From NCBI GenBank assembly GCA_003154555.1, contig PMDT01000069.1, positions 5,159 to 10,902 of the forward strand: 5,744 nt of DNA, given 5' to 3'. Under the pieces are notes generated by a model that worked only from the letters and a program-made list of their open reading frames with translations, did not search any database and had not been told where the DNA came from. Of the stretch, positions 1-5,744 are shown piece by piece (position 1 is the stretch's first letter; each line of letters opens with the position of its first letter). This DNA is from Spirochaetaceae bacterium. GTDB lineage: Bacteria > Spirochaetota > Spirochaetia > SZUA-6 > Fen-1364. Position numbers and translations under genes: made by a program.

Positions 1-1439
1 ACCAGGGGCTGGAGGGTCAGCTTCAGGACCAGGCAGGGGAGGACCCCGTCTTCCGTGTGGAGCGTGAAATCGAATTTGTCCTCGTAGCGCGCCTTCTGGA
101 TGGTGAGGTAGCTCCGCACGTGCTCCATCTCGTCGGAGAGACGGATCATCTCCTTGCCGCGGGAGAGCCCGATACGGAACAGGCTCGTGAGCGCGCCGAC
201 GAGCTTCACGATGTCCTGGGCGCCGCGCTCCTGCGCCATCCACTGGATCGTGTCCAGGGTGTTGTAGAGGAAGTGCGGCTTGATCTGCTCCTGGAGGGTG
301 CGCAGCTCCGCCTCGCGCTTGCTCTGCTGCTCGCGGTAGACGAGCGCGATCAGCTTCTGCACTTCTTCGATCATCGTGTTGAAGCTCTTGCCCAGGTAGC
401 CGATCTCGTCCTCCTGGCGTCCCTCGAAGCGCACGGCGAGATTGCCGGCCTCCGCCTCCTTCATGAGCGAACGCAGCTCGATGACCGGCCGCGCGATGCC
501 GCTCGTGAAGAAGAGCGCGACGATGAGCGCGACGAGCACCGTGACCCCCGCGATGATCAGCGAGTAGTAGCGGATCGTGCTCACCTGGCTCATGAGCTCG
601 CTCAGGGGAAACACGCCGACCGTCTTCCATTGCGTGTAAGCCGAGCCCTGCGACACGATCTGGTAGTCGGCCCCCTTGATGCGCCGCACGCTGCTTGCCC
701 GGGGCGTGTCCAGCCATTCGTCGCGCACCCGGTAGACGATCGGGTTCACCGGCGTGTAGACGATGGCGCCCCCCGGCGCCTCGATGAACAGGAATCCTCC
801 CACGCCGACGGTCATGTCGTCGAAGATCGCCTCCATCACCTGCAGGCGCAGGTCGATGAGCACGACGCCGCGCACGGTATTCGAATCCGGCTCTTCCACC
901 GCCTTCACGATGGAAACGACCTCGTCGGATCTGTACTCGTGGATGCTCTTCAGGTTCCGCCCGATGGGGCGGGGAAGGAGCTGGACGGTGCCCGGCTTGT
1001 CGACCGCGATCCTGTACCAGCTTTCGTCGGTGAGCGGGTCCCGCGTGATGGGCTGGATCTCGTTACTGAGGGGACGGTTGTCCGCGCTCACCACGAGGAT
1101 GCCCGCGATTTCGGGATGCGCGTCGGAGATCGACCGCAGAAGCTGCTGCGCCGCCTGCTCGGCCCGCGCGGTGAAAGGCCGCGCCGATCCCGGGTACGCG
1201 AGGAAAGCCTGCACGTCGGGGTTCGCATCGATGATGGAAATGATGCTTTCCGTCTCCCGGACGTAGAACTCGATGTTGCGTGTCACCTGCCGGATGAGCT
1301 GAACGGTGTGACTGGTGGCCTCGCTTTCCAGCGTGCGTGCGGAGATGAAAGGCCCCAGGACGCCCAGCGTGAGAAGCGGAAGCATGATCACCGCGACGAA
1401 TGAAAAGAGTAATTTCGACCGTATGCTTCTGAGTCTCAG
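1..1439 (-). CDS. YesM-type sensor histidine kinase (dCache-HAMP-His_kinase), 3' end outside window
   Basis: This is a membrane sensor kinase that would detect an extracytoplasmic ligand and phosphorylate a response regulator, in this family usually an AraC-type one; none is in view. About 479 residues are visible, numbered from a CTG start. Residues 1-9 are basic (LRLRSIRSK), followed by membrane helix 1 (about 10-32). An extracytoplasmic dCache-like domain spans about 35-285 and contains DESWYRIAV. Membrane helix 2 is at about 293-315 and HAMP at about 313-367, with ARPVIEL and EDEIGYLGKSFN. The His_kinase domain carries EQIKPHFLYNTLDTIQW, with His389 as the phosphoacceptor. The reading ends at KLTLQPLV, just before the expected N box (ENAI.HG), so the ATP-binding domain lies beyond the left edge. 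The in-frame stop upstream is at 1467-1469, and the first ordinary start (GTG, 1389-1391) would cut helix 1 in half. The gene follows the J-domain gene by 58 bases without a clear terminator. The family call is secure; the start is inferred. Confidence 0.93.
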   Translation of the reverse strand, partial: MRLRSIRSKLLFSFVAVIMLPLLTLGVLGPFISARTLESEATSHTVQLIRQVTRNIEFYVRETESIISIIDANPDVQAFLAYPGSARPFTARAEQAAQQLLRSISDAHPEIAGILVVSADNRPLSNEIQPITRDPLTDESWYRIAVDKPGTVQLLPRPIGRNLKSIHEYRSDEVVSIVKAVEEPDSNTVRGVVLIDLRLQVMEAIFDDMTVGVGGFLFIEAPGGAIVYTPVNPIVYRVRDEWLDTPRASSVRRIKGADYQIVSQGSAYTQWKTVGVFPLSELMSQVSTIRYYSLIIAGVTVLVALIVALFFTSGIARPVIELRSLMKEAEAGNLAVRFEGRQEDEIGYLGKSFNTMIEEVQKLIALVYREQQSKREAELRTLQEQIKPHFLYNTLDTIQWMAQERGAQDIVKLVGALTSLFRIGLSRGKEMIRLSDEMEHVRSYLTIQKARYEDKFDFTLHTEDGVLPCLVLKLTLQPL

Positions 1440-1443
1440 AGAC
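1429..1443. repeat. Two overlapping short palindromes at the kinase start
   Basis: CTGAG-T-CTCAG (1429-1439) and GTCTC-A-GAGAC (1433-1443) are both perfect 5-bp inverted repeats with a single central base, and they overlap. They cover the proposed CTG start codon. They could fold into alternative tiny hairpins or be a protein site. Loops of one base are too tight for a stable RNA hairpin, and repeats this short can occur by chance. Confidence 0.3.
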
Positions 1444-1446
1444 CGG

Positions 1447-1451
1447 CCTCC
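1447..1451 (-). promoter_or_regulatory. Shine-Dalgarno GGAGG placing the kinase start at CTG
   Basis: On the minus strand GGAGG is followed by a 7-base spacer (CCGGTCT) and then CTG at 1437-1439. That is ideal ribosome-binding spacing. The CTG gives the basic N-terminus and complete first membrane helix expected of YesM-type kinases. No ATG, GTG or TTG occurs in frame between the upstream stop (1467-1469) and the GTG inside helix 1. A 1-base sequence error that hides an ATG start is the main alternative. Confidence 0.6.
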
Positions 1452-1497
1452 GATGCGGCCCCCATCCTACGGTCAGCGGTCCTGTTGTGCAAGCGGC

Positions 1498-2397
1498 TCA
1501 TCCGTCGCGGTCCGGGCCGCCGGTGAGCTCGGCGATCAGGACGGAGTAGGCCGCATTCACGTCCTTGCACAGCTCGAGGCCCCCGGGATCGACGTCGGGA
1601 TGGTGGCGCATCATGAGCTCTCGGTAACGCTGCCGTACTTCCTCTGCCGTAAAGAGCCTCCCCCCGATGCCCATGACCCGGCGGGCCCAGGCGCGCCGTA
1701 CCGGCTCGCGTCCTGCCGCACGGCGAGCCGCCTCCTCGTGCGAGCGATCGTCCGGGTCGAAGTACCCCATCTGCCCCGCGGCGATCCGCAGCCTCTCCAC
1801 GAGACTCACGAGCAGACCCCGCCGGTCGACGATATGGCGGGCGAGCATCGTGGCGAGATAACGCACCGCTGTTCCCTTTGCCACGGGGGGCATGCCGTGC
1901 AGGACGCGGAATGATTCGGCGCAGCCGTCGATCAGCGCCTCCAGGTCGACATTGTTTTCCAGGTAGATGTCGACGGCCGCCCGCACCCGCCCCGTGTGGC
2001 GCAGCATCGCTTCAAGCTCTTCCGTGTTGACCAGGTGGGCGGCGCAGGAGCGGCGGGCATGGAACAGGAGCTCTTCGGCGAGCTCGATGCCCAGCGGCGC
2101 GGGGATGAAGAGACCGGCGCCGATCATCGCCGCCTCCGCACCCGCCCCGACGATCTGCTCCAGCACGGTCACGAGGTCGCCGGCAGTTTCGTCCGTCCAG
2201 CCGTCGATGGCGTCCGCGAAGCCGATCCTGTCCCGCAGCGCGGCAATGGCGCGCCAGAATGCCACGGGTTCTACTCCGAGCAGATCCGCCGTATCGTCGG
2301 ATGAAATCTCCCAGCGGCCTTCGTCCTCGGCCATCCGGCTGAGCGTCTCCAGGAGAGGCGCGAGTCTTTCCCTCACTGCACTGTCGGGACCGGTCAT
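1498..2397 (-). CDS. J-domain (DnaJ-like) protein, C-terminal J domain, translationally coupled to rarA
   Basis: This 299-residue protein has a J domain at its far C-terminus (about 240-293). It shows YRELMMRHHPDVD, with the HPD signature at residues 266-268, preceded by the typical helix II pattern and followed by a helix containing NAAYSVL. J domains stimulate the ATPase of DnaK/Hsp70 and bring it to particular clients. The first 235 residues are mostly helical and unfamiliar to me. They include a mildly hydrophobic glycine/alanine stretch (about 82-105) that looks too weak to be a membrane helix. There is no Gly/Phe linker or zinc-finger region, so this is a specialised (class C) J protein, not DnaJ itself. 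I chose ATG 2397 because it overlaps the rarA stop; an in-frame start at 2547 would add 50 residues lying antiparallel to nothing conserved and inside rarA. No Shine-Dalgarno precedes the ATG, so translation probably depends on ribosomes finishing rarA. The J domain is clear; the client, possibly the RarA fusion, is inference. Confidence 0.88.
   Translation of the reverse strand: MTGPDSAVRERLAPLLETLSRMAEDEGRWEISSDDTADLLGVEPVAFWRAIAALRDRIGFADAIDGWTDETAGDLVTVLEQIVGAGAEAAMIGAGLFIPAPLGIELAEELLFHARRSCAAHLVNTEELEAMLRHTGRVRAAVDIYLENNVDLEALIDGCAESFRVLHGMPPVAKGTAVRYLATMLARHIVDRRGLLVSLVERLRIAAGQMGYFDPDDRSHEEAARRAAGREPVRRAWARRVMGIGGRLFTAEEVRQRYRELMMRHHPDVDPGGLELCKDVNAAYSVLIAELTGGPDRDG
2394..2397 (-). 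promoter_or_regulatory. ATGA stop/start overlap coupling rarA to the J-domain gene
   Basis: The minus strand reads ATGA: the TGA ends rarA and the ATG begins the J-domain gene. The preceding 23 bases (2398-2420) contain no GGAG-like ribosome site, which favours termination-reinitiation and a fixed ratio of the two proteins. Confidence 0.75.
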
Positions 2398-4643
2398 CGC
2401 GTGGCTGTCACAAAGGCGACCGTGCTCACCCAGTCCAGGTCGCGTCCCACGAGCTTTGTGCGCAGGAGGTTTTGAAGGTTGTGAAGCTCGTCCGGGGAGA
2501 AAGACAAGGCAAGGGCCCGGCCATACGACGATGCAGGGGAGCACCATGCCTCCAGCTCCCGTGTGGTCATGCGCCGCCTGTCGGGGAAGCTTTGCGTCTG
2601 CACGGACACCCCAGTATACCCCGCCTCCGCGAGCGCTGCGGCGAGGTCGTGCGGCCCCCAGGCGACGAGCGGATTTTTCGGGTCGGAATAAGCCCGCTCC
2701 TCAGCTTCGGCGAGCTTCTGCACGAGCTCACCAGGCGCCAGGAGGGACGAGAGCCGCTGTGCCAGGCGCGGCACGATTTCCGCGATGGAGATTGCTCCTC
2801 CGTGCGCCGAAATCGCAGCGAGGAAACCCGCGGTGGCGCCGCGCTCTGCGGCGCTCATGCGCGTGAAGATGTTGCGGCCGACGATCAGGTCGAATCTCAT
2901 GCCGCGCTCGATGCCCGGGAGGGAGAACGCCGCTTCGGGGTCCATGCCGGGGCCCGCACCGCGCAGGACATCGCCGGCAAGGGCGGCAAGCGGCATCTCC
3001 ATACGAACCAGGGTCGGGCGCGCCGTCTGTTCCAGCTCCCCCATGCGATGCTCGAGGACTGCGGCCTCCTCCGCCGAGCCCACGACTCCCCACACGCCAC
3101 CTTCCGGGGCCCGGCGGAGCGCCTCCCAGAGCAGGAGCCCCGAGCGTGCATCGACGTCGAGGATGCGCGCGTGGCGCGGTACTGCGACGGAAAAGATGCG
3201 GTCGCGTATCTCCCGGAGCATCGTGCTGCGAACCGCGGACACGCGCTCCAGCCACCGGGTGCCGCTGGTCTCTGCGGCCGTGAATGTGAGCACCTCCACG
3301 CTCTGCGGTTCCAGTGCCGTGGCGATCTGGATCTCCCGCCGGCGCAGCACCTCGTCGCGGATCGCCGCCTCGTGGCCCACATTCGACGGTGTGTAGAAGA
3401 TGCGGCCCTGCAGACCGGCCGGCAGGTACTGCTGGGCGACCCAGTGGTCGCGGAACGCGTGCGGGTACAGGTAGCCTTCCCCATGGCCGAAGCCCTCCGC
3501 GTCGCGGCTTGCATCGCGGAGGTGATTGGGAACCTCTCCATCGCGCTGCTCGGACTGGAGCAGGGAGAGCGCGTCGAAGAATCCCAGCGTGGAGTTCGAC
3601 TTGGCCGCGGTGGCAAGGTAGAGCGCCGCGTGCGCCAGATGGAACCGGCCCTCCGGAAGGCCGACACGGTCGAATGCCGCGGCCGCCGCTTCCACGAAGG
3701 GCAACGCGTGCGGGTCGGCCATGCCGACGTCTTCGCTCGCGAGGATCAACATGCGGCGGAAGATGAAATGCGGGTCCTCTCCCGCGAGCACCATGCGCCC
3801 CAGCCAGTAGAAGGCAGCGTCGGGGTCCGAGCCTCGGAGGCTCTTGATGAATGCACTGATCGTGTCGAAGTGGTAGTCGCCCTCCTTGTCATAGAGCACG
3901 ACCTTGCGCTGGATGCTCTCCTCCGCGATCGCGCGCGTGATGACGATCTGTTCGCCGGCCGGGGGAGGGAAGTGCGCAGGGGTGGTCTCCACGGCCAGCT
4001 CGAGCGCATTCAGCAGGCTGCGCGCGTCCCCGTTTGCGATCTTCACGAGATGGTCGAGCGCGTCTTCTTCGAGGTGGACCCGGTAGGCGCCGTACCCGCG
4101 CTCGGCATCCGCGCACGCTGCAAGGGCCACGGTGCGCAGGTCATCCTCCGTGAGCAGCTTGAGCTGGAAGATGCGGCTGCGGCTCACCAGGGCCCGGTTC
4201 ACCTCGAAGTAGGGATTCTCCGTCGTCGCCCCGACCAGGATGACGGTCCCGTTCTCCACCCACGGCAGGAGCGCGTCCTGCTGGGCCTTGTTCCATCGAT
4301 GGACCTCGTCCACGAAGAGCGTCGTGCGTCGTCCGTACAGGTCGCGGTTGTTCTTCGCAACCTCGATGGACTCGCGCAGCTCCTTCACGCCGGAAAGCAC
4401 CGCGTTCATCGTGATGAAATGGCTCTTCGTCGAATTGGCGATCACCTGCGCGAGCGTTGTCTTCCCCGTGCCCGGCGGACCGTAGAAAATGAGTGATGAG
4501 ACCTGGTCGGCCTGGATGACGCGGCGCAGGAGCCTTCCCGCCCCGACGATGTGTTCCTGGCCCACGAATTCGTCCAGGGACCGCGGCCTCATGCGATAGG
4601 CCAGGGGCTCGTGGGCATCGCGGGTTGACGCAAAGAGATCCAT
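2394..4643 (-). CDS. rarA: Replication-associated recombination protein RarA/MgsA fused to a C-terminal methyltransferase-like domain
   Basis: This 749-residue protein has two parts. Residues 1-440 are a full RarA/MgsA (relative of yeast Mgs1 and human WRNIP1), a cytoplasmic AAA+ clamp-loader-like ATPase acting at stalled replication forks. Visible motifs are PLAYRMRPRSLDEFVGQ (14-30), Walker A GPPGTGKT (55-62), Walker B LFVDEV (109-114), sensor 1 GATTENP (138-144), arginine-finger region SRSR (154-157) and sensor 2 GDARSLLNALE (205-215). The MgsA C-terminal tetramerisation region runs to about 430, with SEDVGMADP and YLYPHAFRDHWV. Residues about 440-749 are extra; ordinary RarA is about 430-450 residues long. 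This tail shows RILDVDARSGLLLWEALR (493-510) and RFDLIVGRNIF (583-593), resembling motifs I and IV of class I SAM methyltransferases, but the glycine motif is degenerate. I recall NCBI annotating RarA/unknown-domain fusions in some phyla, so the architecture is probably a known subfamily. ATG 4643 was chosen because it gives the family N-terminus; an earlier ATG at 4757 would overlap the divergent gene. The ATPase call is firm; the tail's activity is uncertain. Confidence 0.95.
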   Translation of the reverse strand: MDLFASTRDAHEPLAYRMRPRSLDEFVGQEHIVGAGRLLRRVIQADQVSSLIFYGPPGTGKTTLAQVIANSTKSHFITMNAVLSGVKELRESIEVAKNNRDLYGRRTTLFVDEVHRWNKAQQDALLPWVENGTVILVGATTENPYFEVNRALVSRSRIFQLKLLTEDDLRTVALAACADAERGYGAYRVHLEEDALDHLVKIANGDARSLLNALELAVETTPAHFPPPAGEQIVITRAIAEESIQRKVVLYDKEGDYHFDTISAFIKSLRGSDPDAAFYWLGRMVLAGEDPHFIFRRMLILASEDVGMADPHALPFVEAAAAAFDRVGLPEGRFHLAHAALYLATAAKSNSTLGFFDALSLLQSEQRDGEVPNHLRDASRDAEGFGHGEGYLYPHAFRDHWVAQQYLPAGLQGRIFYTPSNVGHEAAIRDEVLRRREIQIATALEPQSVEVLTFTAAETSGTRWLERVSAVRSTMLREIRDRIFSVAVPRHARILDVDARSGLLLWEALRRAPEGGVWGVVGSAEEAAVLEHRMGELEQTARPTLVRMEMPLAALAGDVLRGAGPGMDPEAAFSLPGIERGMRFDLIVGRNIFTRMSAAERGATAGFLAAISAHGGAISIAEIVPRLAQRLSSLLAPGELVQKLAEAEERAYSDPKNPLVAWGPHDLAAALAEAGYTGVSVQTQSFPDRRRMTTRELEAWCSPASSYGRALALSFSPDELHNLQNLLRTKLVGRDLDWVSTVAFVTATR

Positions 4644-4650
4644 TGCCGGG

Positions 4651-4656
4651 AGTATA
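4651..4656 (-). promoter_or_regulatory. Candidate -10 box TATACT for rarA, implying a leaderless or very short leader
   Basis: The minus strand reads TATACTCCCGGCA then ATG, so the hexamer ends 7 bases before the rarA start codon. Transcription from such a box would begin at or next to the ATG. There is no Shine-Dalgarno sequence, which fits leaderless translation. No good TTGACA-like -35 lies 16-18 bases upstream, so an activator or a different sigma factor is possible. Confidence 0.5.
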
Positions 4657-4663
4657 GAAGGAG

Positions 4664-4706
4664 CCCCCCGCGTGCGGATAGGCCGCAGGAGCGCGCACGC
4701 GGAGGG
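4664..4706. repeat. Dyad with 9-bp perfect arms in the rarA/GNAT divergent promoter region; candidate operator
   Basis: CCGCGTGCG (4668-4676) is the exact reverse complement of CGCACGCGG (4694-4702). Beyond one mismatch the arms continue with CCC (4664-4666) against GGG (4704-4706), giving 12 pairs in 13 around a 17-base centre. The left arm overlaps where the rarA -35 region would be, and the right arm lies just upstream of the acetyltransferase promoter. If both messages start near their ATGs, the repeat is not transcribed, so a DNA-binding site is likelier than an RNA hairpin. High GC raises the chance of coincidence. Confidence 0.4.
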
Positions 4707-4732
4707 GCGTGGAAGTAGAGACCCATTCCCCG

Positions 4733-4738
4733 TATACT
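4733..4738 (+). promoter_or_regulatory. Candidate -10 box TATACT for the acetyltransferase gene
   Basis: TATACT ends 9 bases before ATG 4748, so the message would have a leader of only a few bases or none. No ribosome site precedes this ATG. At 17-base spacing the -35 position (4710-4715) reads TGGAAG, a poor match to TTGACA. The layout copies that of the divergent rarA promoter. Confidence 0.5.
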
Positions 4739-4747
4739 CCCGCATCG

Positions 4748-5644
4748 ATGCTGACATTCAACGTGATCCACGACGAGGATCTTGCCGAGGTTGATCGCAT
4801 CCTCATGACAGCCTACGACAATCCTCAGAGTTTCCTGCCGCGCCTGGCCCGGCTCCGCTGCCTGCAGCCCGACGGCTGGCTCGTGGCGGCGGAGGACGGC
4901 GGAAGCGTCCTGGGCACGGGCGGCGTCACCGTGATGGGAAAGACCGGCTACATCGGGCTGGTGGCCGTCGATCCGCCGGCCCAGCGCCGCGGAATCGCCA
5001 CCCGCGTGATGAACCGGCTGCTGGAAATAGCCGCTCTGCACGGGTGCACGACCGTGCTTCTCGATGCCTCCGATGCGGGCAGACCGGTTTATGAGAGACT
5101 CAACTTCGTGACCGATGACCTTGTCGGCATCTGGAAGCGGGACAAGGGCGCCGCGCCGCCCGCGCTGACGGCTACGCCCGGCATCTCGGTCTCGACCCTT
5201 GCCGCGGAAAACACGCGCCGGGCAACCAGTGGAGCCGCCCTCCCTGCCGAGCTCCTGGCCTTCGACGCAGCGGTATGGGGAGACGACAGGACGAATGTGC
5301 TCACCTCCTTCGCGGGGGATGACCCTTCACGCGTCGCTTTTGCCCGCGACTCAGCGGGCGCGCTGCTGGGCTACGCCATCATGCAGGGCGGCACCGGGGT
5401 CATCGGGCCCTGGGTGGCAATGGATCCCGATGCAGCGCGCACCCTGCTGTCCTGGGCCACGGGTCTTGCCGCCGTGTACCCCGAGATCGCTTATCTCCCC
5501 TCGGGGAACGTGCAAGGTGCCGCGCTTCTCGACGAGGCGGGCTTTGTCCGGACACGGCAGCTCGCGCATATGAGGCTCGGGATGCAGCTTCCGCACTCTC
5601 AGCGCCAGTGGGTCTATTCGCAGGCAAATCTCGCACTGGGGTGA
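4748..5644 (+). CDS. GNAT-family N-acetyltransferase with a second C-terminal GNAT-like domain
   Basis: The 298-residue cytoplasmic protein has two domains. The first (about 1-130) is a standard GNAT fold transferring an acyl group from acetyl-CoA to an amine. Motif A is YIGLVAVDPPAQRRGIATRV (68-87), where Q79-R-R-G-I-A84 forms the pyrophosphate-binding loop, and motif B is PVYERLNFV (113-121). The second (about 145-280) resembles the Acetyltransf_18 (YitH/HolE-type) domain, with LLGYAI (206-211), VIGPWVAMDP (218-227), LPSGN (250-254) and an ending ALLDEAGFVRTRQLAHMRLG (259-278). This two-domain layout is common in uncharacterised GNATs, and the substrate cannot be read from sequence. I chose ATG 4748. 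A GTG in frame at 4709 has GGAGG only 3 bases upstream, would add 13 residues of no family character and would put the -10 candidate inside the gene. It is transcribed away from rarA. Confidence 0.9.
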   Translation: MLTFNVIHDEDLAEVDRILMTAYDNPQSFLPRLARLRCLQPDGWLVAAEDGGSVLGTGGVTVMGKTGYIGLVAVDPPAQRRGIATRVMNRLLEIAALHGCTTVLLDASDAGRPVYERLNFVTDDLVGIWKRDKGAAPPALTATPGISVSTLAAENTRRATSGAALPAELLAFDAAVWGDDRTNVLTSFAGDDPSRVAFARDSAGALLGYAIMQGGTGVIGPWVAMDPDAARTLLSWATGLAAVYPEIAYLPSGNVQGAALLDEAGFVRTRQLAHMRLGMQLPHSQRQWVYSQANLALG

Positions 5645-5650
5645 TTCGGG

Positions 5651-5666
5651 GCCGTCTCGAGGCGGC
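5651..5666 (+). terminator. Possible weak terminator hairpin after the acetyltransferase gene
   Basis: GCCGTC (5651-5656) pairs with GGCGGC (5661-5666), including one G-T wobble, around a TCGA loop. It begins 6 bases after the TGA stop. Only a short TTT follows a few bases later, so a true U-tract is lacking. It could be a 3'-protecting hairpin or chance. Confidence 0.25.
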
Positions 5667-5674
5667 GGATCTTT

Positions 5675-5692
5675 GCTGAGCAGGATCTCAGC
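5675..5692. repeat. Small stem-loop GCTGAG-CAGGAT-CTCAGC
   Basis: This is a perfect 6-bp inverted repeat with a 6-base loop in the terminal non-coding stretch (5645-5744). No T-run follows on either strand. It may act with the preceding hairpin in ending transcription. Nothing else convincing is visible between here and the right edge. Confidence 0.25.
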
Positions 5693-5744
5693 GCTGGTGG
5701 TCAAGACGATCTGAATCGGGCGCGGAATCAGCCCGGTCCCATGC

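Larger units (their letters stand above)
4647..4742. repeat. Mirror-image TATACTCCCG decamers flanking the divergent intergenic region
   Basis: TATACTCCCG occurs on the plus strand at 4733-4742 and on the minus strand at 4656-4647. Each copy contains the only TATA-like hexamer near its gene and lies within a few bases of that gene's ATG (3 bases for rarA, 5 for the acetyltransferase). The identity extends past the hexamer through CCCG, which suggests that the whole decamer is a shared promoter or initiation element. Confidence 0.55.

Noticed and set aside
57..1403. A 448-codon open frame on the plus strand
   Set aside because: It is the in-register antisense of the histidine kinase, whose minus-strand reading has unmistakable family motifs. 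The plus translation is low-complexity, rich in D, R, L and H, as expected from antisense of a GC-rich gene.
1463..1465. ATG upstream of the kinase, minus strand
   Set aside because: It is out of frame and reaches a TGA after nine codons. It would serve the kinase only if a base were missing or extra in 1440-1462.
1967..2866. A 299-codon plus-strand frame opposite the J-domain gene and rarA tail
   Set aside because: The translation is a serine/arginine/proline-rich low-complexity product, typical of an antisense shadow, and it spans the junction of two supported genes.
2472..4496. A 674-codon open frame on the plus strand, antisense to rarA
   Set aside because: It is long and so looks striking, but it is codon-register antisense to rarA. 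In GC-rich genes this frame stays open because few sense codons are complementary to stops. The product shows no domain motif.
4709..4711. GTG as the acetyltransferase start
   Set aside because: GGAGG lies only 3 bases away, the extra 13 residues look nothing like a GNAT N-terminus, and the -10 candidate would fall inside the gene. ATG 4748 is preferred.
5351..5704. A minus-strand open frame continuing to the right edge, convergent with the acetyltransferase
   Set aside because: It would overlap the acetyltransferase by about 300 bases, has no recognisable domain and no ribosome site at 5704. A short true C-terminal end of a neighbouring gene cannot be shown.
5711..5735. CGGGC/GCCCG inverted repeat near the right edge
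   Set aside because: A 5-bp stem with a 9-base loop and no T-run is expected by chance in sequence this GC-rich.

Overview
This GC-rich window (judged by eye, not counted) is a compact bacterial chromosomal segment with three leftward genes and one divergent rightward gene. I see no transposase, integrase, CRISPR array, rRNA or tRNA. A dCache/HAMP YesM-type sensor kinase, a RarA fused to a methyltransferase-like domain, and a J-domain protein together would fit a GC-rich spirochaete. That assignment is low-confidence inference, because no taxonomic marker is present.

Layout, right to left on the minus strand. rarA (4643 to 2394) encodes a complete MgsA/RarA AAA+ ATPase of about 440 residues, fused to a roughly 300-residue C-terminal domain that looks like a class I SAM methyltransferase with a worn glycine motif. 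Its TGA stop overlaps, as ATGA, the start of a gene for a 299-residue protein with a C-terminal J domain (2397 to 1498). After 58 bases comes a YesM-family sensor histidine kinase that runs off the left edge just before the N box of its ATPase domain. This kinase has no ATG, GTG or TTG ahead of its first membrane helix, but it has a CTG correctly spaced behind a perfect GGAGG. On the plus strand, divergent from rarA, lies a two-domain GNAT acetyltransferase (4748 to 5644).

The 104-base divergent intergenic region (4644-4747) is the most structured non-coding part. Each gene has the same decamer TATACTCCCG just upstream of its ATG, in mirror orientation. Its TATACT resembles a sigma-70 -10 box and lies only 7 or 9 bases from the start codon, with no Shine-Dalgarno sequence, so both messages may be leaderless or nearly so. 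Between the two -10 boxes is a 9-bp perfect inverted repeat that could be a shared operator.

The RarA fusion and the J-domain protein are probably translated as a coupled pair, suggesting a chaperone-linked function in replication-fork repair. The kinase may be co-transcribed, as no convincing terminator precedes it, but its role (sensing an extracellular ligand for an unseen response regulator) looks unrelated. The last 100 bases (5645-5744) hold two small stem-loops and no convincing gene.
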